A stretch of 16,137 nucleotides of DNA from Parcubacteria group bacterium (GTDB lineage Bacteria > Patescibacteriota > Minisyncoccia > Phycocordibacterales > Phycocordibacteraceae), in contig JAQBRK010000011.1 in the NCBI GenBank assembly GCA_028286505.1, forward strand, positions 1 through 16,137, given 5' to 3'. Both the position numbers and the translations under genes were made by a program. Of the stretch, positions 7,463-11,359 are shown piece after piece. Each line of letters starts with the position of its first letter. The stretch's first letter is position 1. The notes beneath the pieces were generated by a model. The model was given only the letters and a program-made list of their open reading frames with translations. It ran no database searches and was not told the DNA's origin.

Positions 7463-7488
7463 CGCCGCGGCCCATGAGGGTCGCGGCG
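7463..7488. terminator. bidirectional terminator, groEL and the small minus operon
   Basis: An 11-bp stem with one G-T pair (7463-7473 with 7478-7488) and an ATGA loop lies 28 nt past the groEL stop and 6 nt past the stop of the convergent 70-codon gene. The T-runs are short on both sides (CTTTCG on plus, GTTTCC on minus), so both genes probably share it. Confidence 0.75.
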
Positions 7489-7494
7489 CTTTCG

Positions 7495-7707
7495 TCAGTC
7501 GTCTTTGGTCGAGTCGAGCAGTTTGCGAACACGTGCTCCGGCCGTCGCTCGTGCACGTTCGAGCGTCGAACGGTCGAGGTTGAGCGGGTCAATGCCGGCC
7601 GTGTCGCCGCGTCTGTCCGTCAGCGCTTCGGCGAACGCGCCGTGCAGCGGAACCGAGCCGTAGTGCTGTCGAAGCTGCTGGTCTCTTCCAGCGCGATGAA
7701 TGTCCAT
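7495..7707 (-). CDS. small basic/acidic protein, unknown function, second gene of a tiny operon
   Basis: The 70-residue product is hydrophilic, with many Arg, Asp and His, no membrane helix and no cysteine. It ends in a helix-prone stretch (STLERARATAGARVRKLLDSTKDD). I recognise no family. The ATG at 7707 is preceded by AGAAGGA with AAGGA 6 nt away, a good Shine-Dalgarno site that argues for real translation. It begins 13 nt after the stop of the 45-codon gene and ends 6 nt before a terminator. It could be a regulator or a toxin/antitoxin-like partner, but nothing in the sequence proves either. Confidence 0.6.
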   Translation of the reverse strand: MDIHRAGRDQQLRQHYGSVPLHGAFAEALTDRRGDTAGIDPLNLDRSTLERARATAGARVRKLLDSTKDD

Positions 7708-7713
7708 TTTCGT

Positions 7714-7720
7714 TCCTTCT
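7714..7720 (-). promoter_or_regulatory. Shine-Dalgarno site of the 70-codon gene
   Basis: AGAAGGA on the minus strand. It overlaps the region of the preceding gene's stop (7721-7723), as expected for coupled translation. Confidence 0.6.
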
Positions 7721-7858
7721 CTATCGGCGACGGTACCAGGTACCGAGTTGATTCCAAGGTTTCGTTCCTTGCTTGGCGAGCGATGTGCGCAGTTCAGTGA
7801 ACTGAGGGGACGGTCTGTAGAAGAGCGTGCCCAGGAAATTACCGAATTGAATAAACAT
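7721..7858 (-). CDS. 45-residue protein, unknown function, first gene of a tiny operon
   Basis: The product starts MFIQFGNFLGTLFYRP and ends in the basic GTWYRRR. The first 14 or so residues are hydrophobic and aromatic, and the C-terminal two thirds is polar and basic. That pattern could be a membrane-surface peptide, but it is too short for a confident helix call. The start at 7858 is chosen over an in-frame upstream ATG at 7903 because GGGAGGA (7863-7869) sits 5 nt before it. It is followed after 13 nt by the 70-codon gene. I recognise no family; a toxin-like peptide is possible but unproved. Confidence 0.6.
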   Translation of the reverse strand: MFIQFGNFLGTLFYRPSPQFTELRTSLAKQGTKPWNQLGTWYRRR

Positions 7859-7862
7859 GGTG

Positions 7863-7869
7863 TCCTCCC
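7863..7869 (-). promoter_or_regulatory. strong Shine-Dalgarno site that sets the 45-codon gene start
   Basis: GGGAGGA on the minus strand, with GGAGG 5 nt before the ATG at 7858. It is among the strongest ribosome sites in the window and rules out the longer 60-codon reading. Confidence 0.7.
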
Positions 7870-7928
7870 ACTCGTACTCTACCCCGCGATTCAGTTTGCG
7901 CAACGCTTGTGTAGATTTGGCAACCCGT

Positions 7929-7934
7929 TATACT
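7929..7934 (+). promoter_or_regulatory. -10 element of lemA-htpX, very short leader
   Basis: TATACT at 7929-7934 with a weak -35 (CTTGTG, 17 nt upstream). Transcription would begin near 7941, leaving only about 12 nt before the lemA ATG at 7954 and no Shine-Dalgarno site, so the message may be nearly leaderless. Confidence 0.55.
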
Positions 7935-7953
7935 GGAACGATAACCAACATAT

Positions 7954-8514
7954 ATGACTATTATCTACATTCTCCTCGCCATCGTCGTTGTGCTCGTACT
8001 CTGGGTAATCGGAGCGTTCAACGGTTTCGTTTCCAAAGTTAATCGCACTAAAGAGGCGTGGGCGGATATCGACGTACAGCTCAAGCGTCGCTACGACCTC
8101 ATCCCTAATCTCGTTGAGACGGTGAAGGGCTACGCGGCTCACGAATCAAGCGCGTTCGAGAACGTTACCAAGGCCCGCGCTGCAGCCATGGGCGCAACCG
8201 GCGCAGCCGACAAAGCAGAGGCCGAGAACGCTCTTACCGGAACGCTCAAGACCCTCTTTGCGGTGTCCGAAGCGTATCCAGACCTCAAGGCGAACCAGAA
8301 CTTCCTCCAGCTTCAGAAGGAATTGGGTGATACTGAAGATAAGATTCAGGCAGCTCGTCGCTTCTACAACGGCAACGTGCAGGAACTCAACACGGCCGTG
8401 CAGTCATTCCCGGGCAACGTCATCGCATCCACCTTCGGATTCAAGCAGATGGATCTCTTCCAGCTTGGTGCCGGTGAAGAAGCTGCTCGCGAGCCTGTTA
8501 AGGTCGCGTTTTAA
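7954..8514 (+). CDS. lemA: LemA family membrane protein
   Basis: The 186-residue product is a LemA family protein, with one N-terminal membrane helix at about 3-21 (IIYILLAIVVVLVLWVIGAF) and a helical domain outside or beneath the membrane. Family marks are NRTKEAWADIDVQLKRRYDLIPNLVETVKGYAAHE (about 30-64) and ARRFYNGNVQELNT followed by FPGNVIA towards the C-terminus. The biochemical role of LemA is not settled. Its gene often neighbours membrane protease or TPM-domain genes, and here it precedes htpX by 52 nt, which suggests a shared transcript and a link to membrane-protein quality control. No Shine-Dalgarno site is present. Confidence 0.93.
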   Translation: MTIIYILLAIVVVLVLWVIGAFNGFVSKVNRTKEAWADIDVQLKRRYDLIPNLVETVKGYAAHESSAFENVTKARAAAMGATGAADKAEAENALTGTLKTLFAVSEAYPDLKANQNFLQLQKELGDTEDKIQAARRFYNGNVQELNTAVQSFPGNVIASTFGFKQMDLFQLGAGEEAAREPVKVAF

Positions 8515-8566
8515 GCGCCCTTCAGAGTTTCTTTAGGAAGGATTAATCATTCTTCCACAATCTTCT

Positions 8567-9472
8567 ATGGCCATGACTCTCTATCAAGAACGTTCAAGCA
8601 ATATCTGGCGCACCGTCCTTCTGATGGTGGCCTTCCTGGCGATCGTCGTGGCTATCGGCTACGCCGTTTCGTGGTACTTCAACTCTTCGGCGATTCTCTA
8701 TGTCGCGATCGCGTTCGCGGTGTTCATGAACTTCTACAGCTACTGGTTCTCGGATAAGCAAGTGCTTTCGATGACCAACGCGCGACCTGCGAACCGCGAA
8801 GAATTCTTCGACTTCTACACCGTCGCTGAGAACATGGCTATCACTGCCGGAATCCCGACACCGAAGCTCTACGTTATTGCCGACCCGTCGCCGAACGCGT
8901 TCGCGACCGGGCGCAACGAGAAGCATGCGGTCGTGTGCGCAACGACCGGTCTGCTCGCCATGCTTACGCGCCCGGAGCTCGAAGGAGTTATTGCGCACGA
9001 AATGTCACATATCAAGAATAACGACATCCTCCTGATGACCGTCGCTGTAACGCTGGCGGGGTTTCTCGCCATCATTGCGGACCTTTTCCTGCGTATGTCG
9101 TTTTGGGGAGGGGGTCGCGACAGTAATGACCGTGGCGGGGGCGGGGGACTTTTGATGATAGTCGCGCTTGTGGGCATCGTGCTCGCACCGATTGCAGCGC
9201 AACTCATTCAGCTCGCGATATCTCGACGTCGCGAATATTTGGCGGACGCCTCAGGAGCGCTTCTTACCCGTTACCCGGAGGGACTCGCTTCCGCTCTTGC
9301 GAAAATCGATGCCGACCATCAACCGATGGCTCGTTCGAACCATGCGACCGCGCACCTTTTCATAGAGGACCCGTTCGGTGACCAGAAAGGGAACTGGCTC
9401 AATAGTCTCTTTGCGACCCATCCGCCTACGCGTGACCGCATTGCCGCGCTTCTTGGAACGAAGGTGAGTTAG
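8567..9472 (+). CDS. htpX: zinc metalloprotease HtpX (peptidase M48)
   Basis: HtpX is an inner-membrane zinc endopeptidase that cuts damaged membrane proteins, with its active site in the cytosol. The 301-residue product has helices at about 16-37 and 41-60, the HEMSH zinc motif at 144-148 with Glu145 as catalytic base, further helices at about 155-175 and 192-216, and the third zinc ligand Glu223 in RRREYLAD. A Gly-rich loop (about 181-194) lies between the later helices. All catalytic residues are present. The start could be 8567 or the second ATG at 8573; neither has a Shine-Dalgarno site at proper spacing (AGGAAGGA is about 30 nt away). It follows lemA, and no clear terminator follows it. 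Confidence 0.95.
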   Translation: MAMTLYQERSSNIWRTVLLMVAFLAIVVAIGYAVSWYFNSSAILYVAIAFAVFMNFYSYWFSDKQVLSMTNARPANREEFFDFYTVAENMAITAGIPTPKLYVIADPSPNAFATGRNEKHAVVCATTGLLAMLTRPELEGVIAHEMSHIKNNDILLMTVAVTLAGFLAIIADLFLRMSFWGGGRDSNDRGGGGGLLMIVALVGIVLAPIAAQLIQLAISRRREYLADASGALLTRYPEGLASALAKIDADHQPMARSNHATAHLFIEDPFGDQKGNWLNSLFATHPPTRDRIAALLGTKVS

Positions 9473-9485
9473 TACCACCACCCAC

Positions 9486-9513
9486 TTGCCGTACGCAACG
9501 GTGGCGTTATGCT
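9486..9513 (+). promoter_or_regulatory. promoter of the 43-codon gene
   Basis: TTGCCG (9486-9491) and TATGCT (9508-9513) with a 16-nt spacer, 14 nt after the htpX stop. The leader to the ATG at 9558 would be about 38 nt. Confidence 0.45.
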
Positions 9514-9546
9514 CGTACTTGAGCACGGCATTGGCCCTGCTCAAGC

Positions 9547-9553
9547 GGAGGAA
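9547..9553 (+). promoter_or_regulatory. Shine-Dalgarno site that sets the 43-codon gene start
   Basis: GGAGGAA, with GGAGG 6 nt before the ATG at 9558. It favours this start over an in-frame ATG at 9486 that lies inside the promoter. Confidence 0.65.
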
Positions 9554-9557
9554 GAAC

Positions 9558-9689
9558 ATGACCAGTTCCCTTACCTCATTCCACGTTTCGAATCTGCAGT
9601 GCCAGCTTTATCACGGCATCGCCCACGTCCGCAAGCCAGGCAAGGGCATCCGTGGCAACCGTCACCAGCAGCCGCGCGAGCAAGACTGA
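9558..9689 (+). CDS. 43-residue orphan protein, unknown function
   Basis: The product begins MTSSLTSFHVSNLQC and ends in the basic, polar KPGKGIRGNRHQQPREQD. There is no membrane helix and one cysteine (residue 15). The net charge is positive, with three His and several Arg/Lys, so RNA or DNA binding is conceivable but unproved. Support for a real gene is the complete unit around it: promoter (9486-9513), consensus Shine-Dalgarno site (9547-9553) and terminator (9713-9736). I recognise no family. A non-coding RNA with a chance ORF is the main alternative. Confidence 0.5.
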   Translation: MTSSLTSFHVSNLQCQLYHGIAHVRKPGKGIRGNRHQQPREQD

Positions 9690-9712
9690 ACCTTCGTTTC
9701 ACCATCGATTTC

Positions 9713-9736
9713 GAGCGGCGCCCCCAGGCGCCGCTC
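9713..9736 (+). terminator. terminator after the 43-codon gene
   Basis: A perfect 10-bp GC-rich stem (9713-9722 with 9727-9736) with a CCCA loop, followed by ATTCCGTTTT. The T-run is displaced by six bases, so termination may be partial. Confidence 0.65.
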
Positions 9737-9747
9737 ATTCCGTTTTG

Positions 9748-9756
9748 TGCTATAAC
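9748..9756 (+). promoter_or_regulatory. extended -10 promoter ahead of the tRNA fragment
   Basis: TG (9748-9749), one base, then TATAAC (9751-9756). Transcription would begin near 9763, just before the tRNA-like 5' end at 9766. The placement is normal for a tRNA gene promoter and may also serve tRNA-Ser, which has no clear promoter of its own. Confidence 0.55.
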
Positions 9757-9765
9757 TGCATCAAC

Positions 9766-9791
9766 GGAGGCGTCGCATAGTGGTCTAGTGC
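9766..9791 (+). pseudogene. 5' part of a tRNA gene (acceptor strand and D arm only)
   Basis: GGAGGCG (positions 1-7), U8, a 4-bp D stem GCAT/GTGC, and a D loop with A14, G15, G18-G19 and A21 all in place. No matching 3' acceptor strand (CGCCTCC) or T arm was found downstream, so the tRNA is incomplete. The following bases 9797-9804 could be read as an anticodon loop TTCCCAA (CCC, glycine), but they also encode the IPKW of the endonuclease fragment, so the identity is uncertain. It matches the first 26 nt of tRNA-Ser at 19 positions. Confidence 0.55.
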
Positions 9792-10123
9792 TTTCCATTC
9801 CCAAATGGATTCTTGCAAAGCGTTCATATCGCAAGGCATGCGCGCGCGGTCTTGTAGATACCGACGGTTGTCTTTTTGTTCATAAGCATCGCGTTGCTAA
9901 AAAGGAATATAATAATATAGGTCTTTGCTTCAGTAACTATTCCTTACCGGTCATTATAGAAATGGCTGAGATATTTGAAGAATTCGGCATAATGCCGCAT
10001 ATTGCTAAACAGGGCCGAGCCATCTACCTCTACCAGGCAGACGCAGTGGCTAAGTATCTCAATACTTTCGGTACCTCCAACGAGAGGATATTGCGCGTCT
10101 TTGAGAAATGGAAACGTGGCTGA
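9788..10123 (+). pseudogene. C-terminal half of a LAGLIDADG homing endonuclease (remnant)
   Basis: The reading frame encodes the second half of a two-motif LAGLIDADG homing endonuclease: SIPKWILAKRSYRKACARGLVDTDG with the LAGLIDADG-type GLVDTDG at 9848-9868, then HKH, NNIGLCFSNYS, EEFGI, the RAIYLYQADAVAKYL strand-helix pair and FGTSNERI near the end. The first LAGLIDADG half is absent: upstream, the frame runs through the tRNA fragment and the terminator at 9713, which is no plausible protein. There is no start codon with a ribosome site; GTG at 9788 is the only nearby candidate. The stop at 10121-10123 lies inside tRNA-Ser, which the frame enters at its first base. The stretch is visibly more AT-rich than its neighbours, which suggests a foreign origin. 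The two acidic residues of the surviving motif remain, but a half-enzyme would need to dimerise to cut DNA. Confidence 0.75.
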
Positions 10124-10194
10124 GTGGTCTAAAGCGCACGCTTGGAAAGCGTGTGAACCGAAAGGTTCCGCGAGTTCGAATCTCGCCGTTTCCG
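10110..10194 (+). tRNA. tRNA-Ser (anticodon GGA)
   Basis: A complete class II tRNA: acceptor GGAAACG (10110-10116) with CGTTTCC (10187-10193), a 3-bp D stem, anticodon stem CACGC/GCGTG with loop TTGGAAA (anticodon GGA at 10144-10146, reading UCC/UCU), a long variable arm AACC-GAAA-GGTT (10156-10167), and T arm GCGAG-TTCGAAT-CTCGC. The discriminator is G73. CCA is not encoded and must be added after transcription. A terminator follows at 10203. Confidence 0.96.
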
Positions 10195-10202
10195 CCCGCA
10201 TT

Positions 10203-10224
10203 AAAACCGCCTAAGGCGGTTTTT
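10203..10224 (+). terminator. terminator after tRNA-Ser
   Basis: AAAACCGCC (10203-10211) pairs with GGCGGTTTT (10215-10223) over a TAA loop, giving a stem that ends in a run of five T. It lies 8 nt past the mature tRNA end. Confidence 0.9.
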
Positions 10225-10312
10225 GCATGAACCCTTCAGCTTTTTCTCTCCGCCCGGAGTATTGCTTGTCGCGCGCCTTCCGTACTGCCCGAACGTGTCG
10301 ACTTCAGGACAC

Positions 10313-10339
10313 GCACAACCCGCCTTTGGCGGGTTGTGC
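10313..10339. other. 12-bp perfect hairpin without T-run, just before the DUF192 gene
   Basis: GCACAACCCGCC (10313-10324) and its exact inverse (10328-10339) enclose TTT. Neither strand has a T-run after it. It lies 15 nt before the ATG at 10355, so it may shape the promoter or leader of that gene. A possible -10 (TAGTAT, 10342-10347) follows directly. The remainder of 10225-10354 shows no gene. Confidence 0.5.
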
Positions 10340-10354
10340 GCTAGTATGTGAACT

Positions 10355-10810
10355 ATGACGTGGTTACGATCTAAAAAAACGCTCGTACTCACCCTGGTCT
10401 GTTTGGTGGTCGTGGCATTGCTAGGCGCGCTCGTTGTGGCGGGAATGCATGCGCGTACCATGGCGACGACCCTTCGATTCGAAGTGGTTACCGACGAAGC
10501 GAAGCAGAATCTCGGACTCGGTAACCGCGCCGAAATACCGGATAATTATGCGATGCTCTTCGTGTTTCCCGAAAAGGCTCGCTACGGGTTCTGGATGAAG
10601 GATATGCTCGTTCCCATCGATATTACTTGGCTCAACGACGACGGTACGATTCTGCTGGTTGATCACGGGGTGTCGCCCTCGACCTATCCTGAGGTTTTCT
10701 ACCCTCCCGTTCCGGTGAAGTACGTGCTTGAAACCCGCGCGGGTTACGCAACAGCCCATAATTGGGAGGAGGGAACAAAGGTAGCGCTTCCAGCCCCGTA
10801 CGGAATATAA
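10355..10810 (+). CDS. DUF192 family protein, membrane-anchored or exported
   Basis: The 151-residue product has an N-terminal basic stretch (RSKK) and one hydrophobic helix at about 9-30, then a DUF192 domain. Domain marks are the LGLGNRAEIPDNYAMLFVFP stretch, the hallmark FWMKDMLVPIDITWL, a V-P-T turn (GVSPSTYPE) and YVLETRAG near the end. DUF192 is a small beta-rich family of unknown biochemical function, generally exported. There is no cysteine in the helix, so it is probably not a lipoprotein; signal peptide and anchor cannot be told apart. No Shine-Dalgarno site precedes the ATG. It is followed by rnpB, which has its own promoter. Confidence 0.9.
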   Translation: MTWLRSKKTLVLTLVCLVVVALLGALVVAGMHARTMATTLRFEVVTDEAKQNLGLGNRAEIPDNYAMLFVFPEKARYGFWMKDMLVPIDITWLNDDGTILLVDHGVSPSTYPEVFYPPVPVKYVLETRAGYATAHNWEEGTKVALPAPYGI

Positions 10811-10814
10811 GAGC

Positions 10815-10843
10815 GGGACAAATACCACCAAGAGTGGTATAAT
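10815..10843 (+). promoter_or_regulatory. rnpB promoter with overlapping inverted repeat
   Basis: A consensus -10 TATAAT (10838-10843) lies 17 nt after GGGACA (10815-10820), a weak -35. Transcription would start near 10849. The inverted repeat ATACCAC-CAAGA-GTGGTAT (10822-10840) fills the spacer and enters the -10, which resembles an operator. Confidence 0.7.
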
Positions 10844-10848
10844 TGAAA

Positions 10849-11218
10849 CGGACCGATCCAGACGATCGCTCGTAGCTTCGGTTACGGGAGGAAAGTCCGA
10901 ACACAGGCCGCCGTGCAAACGATGGCAGCAAGGTAGCGGGTAATGCCCGTCCGCCGAAAGGCGCGAGGTGCGAACAGTGACGTTCCGAGCGAAAGCAAAG
11001 AAGGTCAGTGATGACGAAAGTCCTCACTGATTAACTTTCCGGGTGACCGGAGAGGTGAAACGGCTAAATCCTTACCCCTGTGCAAGGCCGTACCGTTCTA
11101 AATTCGTTTAGAACGGGGTGCCGCTCGAGGCTGCAGGTAACTGCAGTCCCAGATAAATGGTCGTCCGTGTTCGAGCTTGCTCGAACACGACAGAATTCGG
11201 CTTATCGGATCGGTATCC
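10849..11218 (+). ncRNA. rnpB: RNase P RNA, bacterial type A
   Basis: This is the catalytic RNA of RNase P, which removes the 5' leader of pre-tRNAs. Conserved cores are present: GGAGGAAAGTCCGAAC (around 10887-10902), GCAAGG before P15/P16, AGATAAATGG (11152-11161) and CAGAATTCGGCTTAT (11191-11205). P1 forms from CCGATCC (10853-10859) and GGATCGG (11207-11213). The GGT expected to pair with the tRNA 3' CCA is present in GGGGTGCCGC after the UUCG-capped hairpin CCGTTCTAAA/TTTAGAACGG near 11092-11115. A second long hairpin, CGTGTTCGAG-CTTG-CTCGAACACG, lies in the 3' region (11166-11189). Exact ends are estimates from P1 and the promoter. Confidence 0.95.
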
Positions 11219-11226
11219 GCAAATGC

Positions 11227-11252
11227 AAAAACCCGCCTCACGGCGGGTTTTT
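11227..11252 (+). terminator. rnpB terminator
   Basis: An 11-bp stem AAAAACCCGCC/GGCGGGTTTTT (11227-11237 with 11242-11252) over a TCAC loop, ending in five T. A textbook intrinsic terminator directly after the RNase P RNA. Confidence 0.93.
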
Positions 11253-11291
11253 GCTGTCCCCACCGCGTACCGGGACAGAAGCGTTTTCTCG

Positions 11292-11297
11292 TATACT
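11292..11297 (+). promoter_or_regulatory. -10 element of the O-antigen-ligase/TPR gene
   Basis: TATACT. No convincing -35 is seen at proper distance. The leader to the ATG at 11360 would be about 56 nt and includes GGAG at 13 nt from the ATG, too far for a good ribosome site. Confidence 0.45.
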
Positions 11298-11359
11298 AAA
11301 AGGGTAGTTATTAATTGTGCGCTGGGTTAATCCCGTGATTACGGAGTAAACAAAACAAC

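Noticed and set aside
9766..9845. Complete tRNA-Gly(CCC) at this position
   Set aside because: The 5' end and D arm fit, but no 3' acceptor strand, T arm or sound anticodon stem follows, and the supposed anticodon bases encode a conserved endonuclease stretch.
10313..10339. Intrinsic terminator
   Set aside because: The stem is perfect but neither strand has a T-run after it, and the tRNA-Ser transcript already ends at 10224.
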